A stretch of 35,363 nt of DNA from Elusimicrobiota bacterium (GTDB lineage: Bacteria > Elusimicrobiota > Endomicrobiia > Endomicrobiales > Endomicrobiaceae): positions 1 to 35,363 of the forward strand of contig JAFXSD010000082.1 of NCBI GenBank assembly GCA_017525905.1, in the 5' to 3' direction. The translations under genes were made by a program, and so were the position numbers. Of this stretch, positions 8,113 to 14,878 are shown one piece after another. The first letter of the stretch is position 1, and the number at the start of each line of letters is the position of its first letter. The notes under the pieces were generated by a model. That model was not told the DNA's origin. It ran no database searches and saw nothing but the letters and a program-made list of their open reading frames with translations.

Positions 8113-8149
8113 AAAAAGCCATAAAATTATAAATTACAATTTTATGGCT
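8111..8149. terminator. Bidirectional terminator between recG and ribH
   Basis: Arms AGCCATAAAATT (8117-8128) and AATTTTATGGCT (8138-8149) form a 12-bp perfect stem with a 9-base loop. On the reverse strand it is followed by T7, a strong terminator for the riboflavin operon. On the forward strand the tail is only T-rich, so it should be weaker for recG. Confidence 0.85.
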
Positions 8150-8180
8150 GATTATATTTTATTAATTGAAAATATTAATA

Positions 8181-8642
8181 TTATATTTGTTCGTACAAAC
8201 TTACCATTTCTATTGCAGTAAGTGCAGCATCGGAACCTTTATTTCCTGCTTTTGTTCCTGCTCTTTCAATTGCCTGTTCTATTGAATCTGTTGTTAATAC
8301 TCCGAAGCTTACGGGAATTTTACTCGACAAACCAACCATTGCAACACCTTTTGATACTTCCGCTGAAACATAATCAAAATGAGGCGTTGCTCCTCTTATA
8401 ACACAGCCCAAGCAAATTATTGCATCAAATTTGTTTGATTCTGCCAATTTTTTTGCAACAGCTGAAATTTCAAATGCACCCGGAACCCAAACCATAGTAA
8501 TATCTTCATCTTTTGTTCCGTGTCTTTTCAATGTATCTTCCGCACCTGAAATGAGTTTGTTTGTTATAAACTCGTTAAATCTCGATACGACGATTGCAAA
8601 TTTTTTACCTTCAGATTTTAATTGACCGTTAATTGTTTTCAT
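8181..8642 (-). CDS. ribH: 6,7-dimethyl-8-ribityllumazine synthase
   Basis: This 153-residue protein carries the lumazine synthase motifs [35 protein letters not shown] and [15 protein letters not shown], the last with the catalytic histidine. It condenses the butanone phosphate made by RibBA with the ribityl pyrimidine made by RibD to form the lumazine precursor, usually as a 60- or 10-subunit assembly. It is the last gene of the ribD-ribE-ribBA-ribH operon, 17 bases after ribBA, with a GGAGG ribosome-binding site. The bidirectional terminator lies about 30 bases downstream. Control should come from the FMN riboswitch ahead of ribD. Confidence 0.96.
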   Translation of the reverse strand: MKTINGQLKSEGKKFAIVVSRFNEFITNKLISGAEDTLKRHGTKDEDITMVWVPGAFEISAVAKKLAESNKFDAIICLGCVIRGATPHFDYVSAEVSKGVAMVGLSSKIPVSFGVLTTDSIEQAIERAGTKAGNKGSDAALTAIEMVSLYEQI

Positions 8643-8659
8643 TTTTTACCTCCGAAAAC

Positions 8660-9877
8660 TTATATAAGTTTTAATTTATGTCCCATTTTTTCTTTTTTGG
8701 TTTTCAAATATCTTTTGTTTATTGCATTAGGTTTCATTTCTATAGGAACTCTTTTTGTTATTTTTAATCCGTAACCGTCAAGTCCGATAATTTTTTTAGG
8801 ATTGTTTGTCATAAGTTTTATGCTTGATATTCCAAGTTCACACAAAATTTGTGCACCTATACCGTAATCTCTTAAATCGGGAGCAAAACCTAAAGCAACA
8901 TTTGCTTCAACGGTATCAAGTCCTTGTTCCTGCAATTTGTATGCTTTTAATTTGTTTGCAAGTCCGATACCTCTGCCTTCCTGATGCATATATAAAACAA
9001 CACCTGTTCCTTCTTTTTCTATCATCTTAAGTGCCGTTTCAAGCTGTTCACCGCAGTCGCATTTTAAAGAATGAAAAATGTCACCTGTTTCGCATGACGA
9101 ATGAACTCGTACCAAAACATTCTTTTTACCTTTAACATCGCCTTTTATTATTGCAAGATGAGTTTCTTTTGTTATTGTATCTTCAAACAAAGAAAGTTTA
9201 AATGTACCAAACTTTGTAGGAAAGTTTACGGTAACAACTTCTTTTATTAATTTTTCTGTTTCTCTTCTGTACTTGATTAAATCTTGAACGGTAATTATTT
9301 TTAACTTATGTTTTTTTGCAAAAGATAGAAGATCTTTCATTCTTGCCATTGTACCATCGTCTTTCATAATTTCACATATTACGGCACTTCCGTCAAGACC
9401 GGCGAGTAAAGCCAAATCCACGGACGCTTCGGTATGTCCGGCTCTAACCAAAACTCCGCCTTCTTTATATCTTAAAGGAAAAACATGTCCCGGTCTTACA
9501 AAATCGGAAGAAACGGTTTTATGATCGGACAAAGCTTTAATTGTTTTTGCTCTGTCGTAAGCGGAAATTCCGGTTGTCGTCCCTTTTTTGTAGTCGACAG
9601 ATTCCGTAAACGAGCAAGAATATTTGTTGCTTACCACATTTTTTCTTTCCATAACATTTATTTCGAGCCTGTCTAATGTTTTACCGTTAACGGGAGCACA
9701 AATTAAACCTCTGGCATTTTTTGCCATAAAATTTATTATTTCAGGAGTAACTTTTTGTGCGGCACAAACCAAATCACCTTCGTTTTCTCTTGAAGGATCA
9801 TCAACGACAATCACCATTTTCCCCGCTTTTATATCTTTAACTGCCGCTTCAACCGATGCAAAATCTTTGTTTTTCAT
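8660..9877 (-). CDS. ribBA: Bifunctional DHBP synthase / GTP cyclohydrolase II
   Basis: The N-terminal half (to about residue 200) is 3,4-dihydroxy-2-butanone-4-phosphate synthase, with DDPSRENEGDL for metal and substrate binding and RPGHVFPLR plus GHTEASVDLA. The C-terminal half is GTP cyclohydrolase II, with VRVHSSCETGDIFHSLKCDCG (zinc cysteines) and MHQEGRGIGL. The protein makes both starting materials for riboflavin. An ATG at 9886 lies only one base after GGAGG (9888-9892). The ATG at 9877 is 10 bases away and is the better start, giving 405 residues starting MKNKDFASVEAAV. It is the third gene of the rib operon. Confidence 0.95.
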   Translation of the reverse strand: MKNKDFASVEAAVKDIKAGKMVIVVDDPSRENEGDLVCAAQKVTPEIINFMAKNARGLICAPVNGKTLDRLEINVMERKNVVSNKYSCSFTESVDYKKGTTTGISAYDRAKTIKALSDHKTVSSDFVRPGHVFPLRYKEGGVLVRAGHTEASVDLALLAGLDGSAVICEIMKDDGTMARMKDLLSFAKKHKLKIITVQDLIKYRRETEKLIKEVVTVNFPTKFGTFKLSLFEDTITKETHLAIIKGDVKGKKNVLVRVHSSCETGDIFHSLKCDCGEQLETALKMIEKEGTGVVLYMHQEGRGIGLANKLKAYKLQEQGLDTVEANVALGFAPDLRDYGIGAQILCELGISSIKLMTNNPKKIIGLDGYGLKITKRVPIEMKPNAINKRYLKTKKEKMGHKLKLI

Positions 9878-9935
9878 TTTTTCCATACCTCCAAACCTCT
9901 ATCCGTCTATACATCATTTGAAAAAATTTCGTTTT

Positions 9936-10559
9936 TCAAATAAATCCGTTTTCTTTCAATAAATCCATTGTTATATCTTTTTTTTCTTCTTTTTTGTTAA
10001 ACAGCTTTTCCACATATTTTGCAAACACATCGATTTCTATATTTACAATATCTCCTGTTTTTCTTGTATGAAATATTGTTTTACTAAATGTTTCCGGTAT
10101 CATCGTAACCGAAAAAATTTTTTCATTGTTTTCGGCAACGGTTAAACTTATACCGTCTACAGCAATAAATCCTTTGTTCACTAAATATTTTTTTATTTTT
10201 TCGTTAACCGCAAACGAAATAAAATAAAAGTTACCGCTCTTTTTTATATCAACTATTTTTACAGATGTATCTATATGCCCTGAAACAATGTGCCCGCCGA
10301 GTCTTGTTTGTAATGTTAATGCTCTTTCCAAATTAACAACAGAGTTTTTCTTAAGCAACGAAATATTTGTAATATCACTTGTTGTAGGACTATAATCAAA
10401 AGAAAGGGTTTTACCGTTAATTTCGGTAACGGTTAAACATGCTCCGTTAACGGCAACACTGTCACCTGTTTTAATATCATTTAAAACGGTTTCTATTTCT
10501 ATTTTTGAATCTGTAATGTTTGTTACTTTACCGATATCTTCTATTATTCCCGTAAACAT
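9936..10559 (-). CDS. ribE: Riboflavin synthase, alpha subunit type
   Basis: The 207-residue protein begins MFTGIIEDIG and has two lumazine-binding repeats. The first holds NGACLTV and LGGHIVSGHIDT, and the second KGFIAVDGISLTV and FSVTMIPETFSKTIF. It dismutates two lumazine molecules to riboflavin and the pyrimidine precursor, working as a trimer. Length is normal. A GGAG lies about 7 bases before the ATG. It follows ribD by 17 bases and precedes ribBA by about 50 bases, so it belongs to the riboswitch-controlled operon. The gene is called ribE in the Escherichia coli-style naming and ribB in older Bacillus naming. Confidence 0.95.
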   Translation of the reverse strand: MFTGIIEDIGKVTNITDSKIEIETVLNDIKTGDSVAVNGACLTVTEINGKTLSFDYSPTTSDITNISLLKKNSVVNLERALTLQTRLGGHIVSGHIDTSVKIVDIKKSGNFYFISFAVNEKIKKYLVNKGFIAVDGISLTVAENNEKIFSVTMIPETFSKTIFHTRKTGDIVNIEIDVFAKYVEKLFNKKEEKKDITMDLLKENGFI

Positions 10560-10576
10560 CTTTTACTCCAAGACTC

Positions 10577-11656
10577 TTATTTCTTTGCAAAAACGACTAT
10601 GTCGTCGGCAAATTTTTTTACTTCAATTTTTTTAAACTTCAAAGAATCTTTTATATATTTTACTCCGTTGCCTTCAACAAAAGTTTTTGCATTTCTTCCG
10701 CCGACAATTATCGGAGCAATAAATAACAAAACTTCATCTGTTTTGCCTGTTTTTAAGACAGATGCGTTTATTTCCCCGCCGCCTTCTATCATTATTCTTT
10801 TTAAAGCCATTTTGTTTAATTTTTCTATTACTATATTAAAATCTTTCTTTGCTTTCTTAAAATTTACGGCAACTAATTTTATACAATCCTTATTAAAACG
10901 TTCCGGTATTTTCTTTATATTTTCATCATGCAAAATAATTGTAGGTATTGTTCCGTCCAAAACATTATAGTTTGCGGGAATTTTTAATTTTTCGTCTAAA
11001 ATTACCCTTATGGGATTTTTACCGTAACCTCTTGACGACAACATAGGATTATCTTTTAAAACTGTATTGGTGCCTACAAGAACAGCATCAAACTTCGTTC
11101 TTAATTTATGAACAAATTTCCTTGATTGTTCATTGGATATCCATTTTGAATCACCGGTTTCGGTTGCAATTTTACCGTCAAGTGAAATTGCGGACTTTAC
11201 AAGAATGTAAGGTTTAGCTTTTTTTATACGATTAATATATTCCTTATTTAATTTTATTGCTTGTTTTTCCAATATACCGTTAATTACCGTTATTCCCGCC
11301 GATTTTAATTTTTTAAAACTTTTACCCGCCGTTAAAGGATTAACATCTTTCATTGCACAAACAACAGTTTTTATTTTTGATTTTATTATTAAATCTACAC
11401 AAGGCGGACATTTTCCCCAATTGTTGCACGGTTCCAAATTAACGTATAGTGTAGATCCTTCAACATTTACGGGTGAAGATTTTATTGCTTGGGCTTCGGC
11501 ATGGTCCGCACCGAAATATTTGTGATAACCTTTTGAAATTATTCTTCCATCTTTAACCAATATTGCACCTACCATAGGGTTAGGAAATACATATCCGTCA
11601 CCTTTTTTAGCCAGGTCCAATACCAACTGCATATATTTTTTATGTTGTTCTTTCAT
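10577..11656 (-). CDS. ribD: Bifunctional riboflavin deaminase/reductase RibD
   Basis: The first domain (about residues 1-145) is a zinc deaminase with HAE at 52-54 and PCNNWGKCPPC, placing the zinc cysteines at 77 and 86. The second (about 148-359) is a reductase of the dihydrofolate reductase-like fold with SAISLDGKIATETGDSKWIS, VLVGTNTVLKDNPMLSSRG and MIEGGGEINASVL. Together they deaminate and reduce the pyrimidine made from GTP. It is the first gene of the operon. The ATG lies 5 bases after the T-run of the riboswitch terminator, and no usual Shine-Dalgarno is visible, so translation of this gene may be weak or may depend on the GGGG in the hairpin arm. Confidence 0.94.
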   Translation of the reverse strand: MKEQHKKYMQLVLDLAKKGDGYVFPNPMVGAILVKDGRIISKGYHKYFGADHAEAQAIKSSPVNVEGSTLYVNLEPCNNWGKCPPCVDLIIKSKIKTVVCAMKDVNPLTAGKSFKKLKSAGITVINGILEKQAIKLNKEYINRIKKAKPYILVKSAISLDGKIATETGDSKWISNEQSRKFVHKLRTKFDAVLVGTNTVLKDNPMLSSRGYGKNPIRVILDEKLKIPANYNVLDGTIPTIILHDENIKKIPERFNKDCIKLVAVNFKKAKKDFNIVIEKLNKMALKRIMIEGGGEINASVLKTGKTDEVLLFIAPIIVGGRNAKTFVEGNGVKYIKDSLKFKKIEVKKFADDIVVFAKK

Positions 11657-11661
11657 AAAAT

Positions 11662-11695
11662 AAAAAACCCCGAAAAATATAAAATAATTTTCGGG
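11662..11695 (-). terminator. Terminator of the FMN riboswitch expression platform
   Basis: On the reverse strand CCCGAAAA (11695-11688) pairs with TTTTCGGG (11676-11669), followed by a G and T6. It lies between the aptamer and ribD, so FMN binding should cause premature termination. Confidence 0.88.
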
Positions 11696-11720
11696 AACAT
11701 ATATAACAGCAATATGATTT

Positions 11721-11864
11721 CTTCTCTCATCCGGACTGCATGAAACAAAGTTTCATTCACCGTCGGCATCCGATTTACACGGATTCATTTCACTTTTTCA
11801 GTGAAGTCGTAGGCTTAGCTCTTTTAAGCATCACTACCGGTAAGGAATTTCACCTTCCCCGAAG
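11721..11864 (-). promoter_or_regulatory. FMN riboswitch (RFN element)
   Basis: The reverse strand contains the RFN consensus blocks in the right order: TTCGGGGAAGGTGAAATTCC at the 5' side, then CGGTAGTGATGC, AGCCTACGA, a ribitol-side hairpin, GCCGACGGT, and AGTCCGGATGAGAGAAG at the 3' side. The outer stem pairs TTCTTC with GAAGAA. The aptamer senses FMN and, with the downstream terminator, switches off the ribD-ribE-ribBA-ribH operon when flavin is plentiful. Confidence 0.96.
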
Positions 11865-11882
11865 AATTATTTAGTTTTGATT

Positions 11883-11911
11883 ATTCTACAACTTTATAAT
11901 TTTCTTTGCAA
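11883..11911 (-). promoter_or_regulatory. Sigma-70-type promoter of the riboflavin operon
   Basis: On the reverse strand TTGCAA (11911-11906), 17 bases and TAGAAT (11888-11883) lie just ahead of the FMN aptamer. Confidence 0.65.
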
Positions 11912-11997
11912 ATTTTTAAACATTTCATCCAACTTTTTCATCTTTTATTTTATTTTTTCATTACAAACTTCAAAACAATATATTTACAATAGATTGG

Positions 11998-12027
11998 TTG
12001 ACAATAACATTAGTTTTTTTGTTTAAT
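11998..12027 (+). promoter_or_regulatory. Promoter of the dCMP deaminase gene, next to its start codon
   Basis: A consensus TTGACA (11998-12003), an 18-base spacer and TTTAAT (12022-12027) end 8 bases before the ATG. Transcription would begin at or within 2 bases of the ATG, and no Shine-Dalgarno is present, so a leaderless message is likely. Confidence 0.6.
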
Positions 12028-12035
12028 CTTTAATT

Positions 12036-12527
12036 ATGGAAAACAACAAAATTATTACCAGGCTTTCTTGGGATGAATATTTTATGAAACTTGCATGGCT
12101 TGTTGCCGAAAGAGCAACATGTGTAAGGCATCATGTAGGTGCTGTTATTGTCAGAGATAAAAGAATTTTAACTACCGGCTATAACGGTGCAGCAGCAGGA
12201 ACGAAAGACTGTTTGGAAATGGGATGTTTAAGAAACGAATTGAATATTCCTTCCGGGACAAGACATGAAATTTGCAGAGCTATTCATGCTGAACAAAATG
12301 CAATAATTCAAGCCGGAACTCATGGAATAAATATAAGCGGCGGAACATTGTATTGTACACACTCTCCATGTATACTATGTGCGAAAATGATAGCCAATGC
12401 AAAAATAAAAAAGGTTGTTATGAGCATAGAATATCCGGATGAATCTTTTAAGAATCTGTTTAAAGAAGCCGGTATAGAATATGTATCTATAAATGTTCCT
12501 GATTTAAAAATAATTCAAAAGAAATAA
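12036..12527 (+). CDS. Deoxycytidylate (dCMP) deaminase family protein
   Basis: The 163-residue protein is a zinc-dependent deaminase with HAE at residues 84-86 (ICRAIHAEQNAI) and the zinc cysteines at 112 and 115 (THSPCILCAKMI). WDEYFMKLAWLVAERATC and VGAVIVRDKRILTTGYNGAAAG are typical of the dCMP deaminase/ComEB family. It converts dCMP to dUMP, feeding thymidylate synthesis. A second metal-site-like set of Cys and His residues lies at 59-79 (DCLEMGC to RHEIC), as in other dCMP deaminases. It heads the forward-strand run of genes, 67 bases before the XRE regulator, and has a strong promoter directly at its start. Confidence 0.93.
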   Translation: MENNKIITRLSWDEYFMKLAWLVAERATCVRHHVGAVIVRDKRILTTGYNGAAAGTKDCLEMGCLRNELNIPSGTRHEICRAIHAEQNAIIQAGTHGINISGGTLYCTHSPCILCAKMIANAKIKKVVMSIEYPDESFKNLFKEAGIEYVSINVPDLKIIQKK

Positions 12528-12594
12528 ATGGTAAACAACGGCAATCTTATTATATACTAAATCAAATTAAAACTATCTAAAGGTTTTATTGTAA

Positions 12595-12924
12595 ATGAAA
12601 AGAAAAAAATTGTTACCGATACAGTCACAAGAAGCTTTAACAAAAATAGGCCAAAATATAAAAGAAGCTCGAATTAAAAGACGCATATCAACTGTTCTTA
12701 TGGCACAAAAAACCGGCATAACAAGAGTTACCATAGGAAAAATAGAAAAAGGTAATCCTAATGTTTCCATAGGAGCATATGCTTTGGTTATCTTTATTTT
12801 GGGTTTGACAGACAAACTTAAAACATTGTTTGATCCGTTTCAGGACAGAGAAGGTATAAACCTTGACAGGCAAAGATATCCCAAAAGAATAAGATATAAA
12901 AAGAATGAAGGCTGTTTATTTTAA
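12595..12924 (+). CDS. XRE-family helix-turn-helix regulator, HipB-like
   Basis: The 109-residue protein has a Cro/C1-type helix-turn-helix (about residues 18-75): IGQNIKEARIKRRISTVLMAQKTGITRVTIGKIEKGNPNVSIGAYALV. The C-terminal tail GINLDRQRYPKRIR resembles HipB-like antitoxins that precede HipA kinases. Here the next gene is not a HipA kinase and no toxin-like ORF is adjacent, so the toxin has either been lost or never existed. It would bind DNA as a dimer and may control its own neighbourhood. An AAAGG lies 11 bases ahead of the ATG. The following gene begins 21 bases after its stop. Confidence 0.8.
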   Translation: MKRKKLLPIQSQEALTKIGQNIKEARIKRRISTVLMAQKTGITRVTIGKIEKGNPNVSIGAYALVIFILGLTDKLKTLFDPFQDREGINLDRQRYPKRIRYKKNEGCLF

Positions 12925-12945
12925 TTTTACTACTTTAAACTTATT

Positions 12946-13512
12946 ATGCAGACTATAAAAAAATTTTTATTTCTCTTATTTCTCTTTTTATTTTGTATTG
13001 AAGTTTCAGCAGAAAAATTACTTTTAACAAAAATAAGTAACACCAACAACAAAATAAGTATAGAATTTAATAATAATTTGCAGTTACATGATTTTACATT
13101 AACCGACAACAATCTTTTATCCCCGTTTTACGAGAACAAAGAAAACAAATATTATTTTTTTTATTTTTTAGACAGAAATTTTAAAAATGATATTATCAAA
13201 AAAATACAAAGCAATGATACCGACATTGTGTACAAGAATAAAGGAAAAATCGAATATAAAATTAATAAATGTTCAATACCCAAACAACCGAAAAAGATAT
13301 TGGCTTTTATGTCCGTAATATTTAACGATAATATTGAAATAAACTGCAACATATTAAAAGGGCCTTACGGTTTATGGATTGCATGGCCGTCAATAAAAGA
13401 ACAAAACAAATGGAAAAAGTTGTTTAATATAAAAGATAAACACTTAAAAGAAGATATTGAAAAAAATTTAATAGAGCACTACAAACAAAAAAATAATGCT
13501 GATAAACTTTAA
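12946..13512 (+). CDS. Exported protein with SpoVG-like domain(s)
   Basis: The 188-residue product starts with a signal sequence (hydrophobic residues 7-19, probable cleavage after VSA at 20-22). Residues 118-180 resemble SpoVG: ILAFMSVIFNDNIEINCN and ILKGPYGLWIAWPSIK, then a C-terminal helix ending IEKNLIEHYK, matching the SpoVG order of an AxxSVTFDDxF strand, GxNGLFxAMPSRK and a final helix IxxAVLEEY. Residues 27-88 show a weaker copy (KISIEFNNNLQLHDFTLTDN, then a helix NDIIKKIQ), offset by about 85 residues. SpoVG is normally a small cytoplasmic nucleic-acid-binding protein, so an exported tandem form is unusual. The gene overlaps the next one by 17 bases. Homology is judged by eye only. 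Confidence 0.55.
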   Translation: MQTIKKFLFLLFLFLFCIEVSAEKLLLTKISNTNNKISIEFNNNLQLHDFTLTDNNLLSPFYENKENKYYFFYFLDRNFKNDIIKKIQSNDTDIVYKNKGKIEYKINKCSIPKQPKKILAFMSVIFNDNIEINCNILKGPYGLWIAWPSIKEQNKWKKLFNIKDKHLKEDIEKNLIEHYKQKNNADKL

Positions 13513-14878
13513 TAAAAACAGAGTTTTTTTTATAGATATTTTTAAAACGGTAGTTATACCGATATTGTCCGGTATATGTTTTATTTTTTGGTTATTTTTT
13601 TTATTTCAATACCCTTTATTCGTCTTTCCCACAATTTTTTTTATTTTTATAATAATGTATTTTGTTTCCGGAAGTGTTTTCGGCGGAGTTTTACTTGCTT
13701 TTTCCGTTTCGGCAGGTATATTTGCAATTCCCGCAATACAACAAACATCCAACAAATTTCTGTTAATACTTGAAATTATTTGGATAATTATTGTTTTTTT
13801 CAGAATTGAAAAATACAGACAACTTTGGATATCTGAAAAAATAAAATTAAAAGTCGAGCACGAAGTATTGGACAGAGATTTAACTTTAATACAATCTTCA
13901 ATAAGTGAAAATGAAAACAAAATAACGGCTATCAATCAAAAAATGCAACTTTTTCAATCATTTGATCAAATGATAAATTCAATAGAAAAAACAATGAATG
14001 AAAAAGATTTAATAAAACTCTTGGAAAATTTGACAAAAAGTTTTATAGCAAAAGGAAAATGGAGCATAAAAAGACTTGCCAGTAAAGATATATTCGTGAA
14101 TTATTCAAGATTTAATAAAATTCCGTTACTTATAGCAGACACAAAAGAAGACAGGAGATTCACGGATTCCGATTATAAAAATATTTCTTCTTTAATAGTT
14201 GTTCCGATAGAACTTGAAAACAATTATTGGGGAGCAATAAAAGGATACTCGTCGGATCCTAAAGAATTATTTAACGATTACGATTTAAGACTTTTATCTA
14301 TATTTGTCAGCTTAATAAGTCTCATTTTAAACAATGCACAAATGTTTAAAAAAGTTGAATCTTTAGCCGTAACTGACGGTTTGACAGGTTTATATACAAG
14401 AAGCTTTTTTATAGAAAGATTACAGGAAGAAATTGAAAGAGCAAGAATAAACAATATTCCGATAACCGTTGCAATGATAGATATTGATTTTTTTAAGAAA
14501 GTTAATGATACTTACGGTCATTTAGCGGGAGATGCTTTTTTGAAATCTCTTTCAAACATTTTAAGAAGAAGATTCAGAGCAGTAGATGTTTTATCGAGAT
14601 ACGGCGGAGAAGAATTCGCCGTTCTTATGTACCATACAACAATTGATGAAAGTTATAAAATTCTTGAAGAAGTTCGTAAGATGGTAGAGGAAGAAAAGTT
14701 TTTTATGCCTATAGAAAGTTATCATCCCATTCAAATAAGAAAAACAATAAGTATAGGTATTGCACAATTAACCACGGAGCAAAATCCGGACGAAATAATA
14801 AAAAAAGCAGATAAAGCATTATATATGTCTAAAGAAAACGGAAGAAATCGAACTTCTGTTTACAGAGAAGAAAAATGA
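13496..14878 (+). CDS. Membrane-bound GAF-GGDEF diguanylate cyclase (first copy)
   Basis: The 460-residue protein has three to four membrane helices (residues about 15-102), a coiled-coil linker (about 108-150), a GAF-like sensor region (about 155-285) and a GGDEF domain from about 290. The active site is GGEEF at 370-374, and the inhibitory RxxD site (RAVD, 361-364) sits exactly nine residues before it, so the enzyme should make cyclic di-GMP and be inhibited by it. DIDFFKKVNDTYGHLAGD holds the metal-binding aspartate. The start overlaps the SpoVG-like gene by 17 bases and the end overlaps the next cyclase by 4 (ATGA), showing translational coupling. The signal sensed is unknown. Confidence 0.9.
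   Translation: MLINFNKNRVFFIDIFKTVVIPILSGICFIFWLFFLFQYPLFVFPTIFFIFIIMYFVSGSVFGGVLLAFSVSAGIFAIPAIQQTSNKFLLILEIIWIIIVFFRIEKYRQLWISEKIKLKVEHEVLDRDLTLIQSSISENENKITAINQKMQLFQSFDQMINSIEKTMNEKDLIKLLENLTKSFIAKGKWSIKRLASKDIFVNYSRFNKIPLLIADTKEDRRFTDSDYKNISSLIVVPIELENNYWGAIKGYSSDPKELFNDYDLRLLSIFVSLISLILNNAQMFKKVESLAVTDGLTGLYTRSFFIERLQEEIERARINNIPITVAMIDIDFFKKVNDTYGHLAGDAFLKSLSNILRRRFRAVDVLSRYGGEEFAVLMYHTTIDESYKILEEVRKMVEEEKFFMPIESYHPIQIRKTISIGIAQLTTEQNPDEIIKKADKALYMSKENGRNRTSVYREEK

Noticed and set aside
12595..13512. HipBA-type toxin-antitoxin pair
   Set aside because: The gene after the XRE regulator has a signal peptide and SpoVG-like sequence, not a kinase fold.
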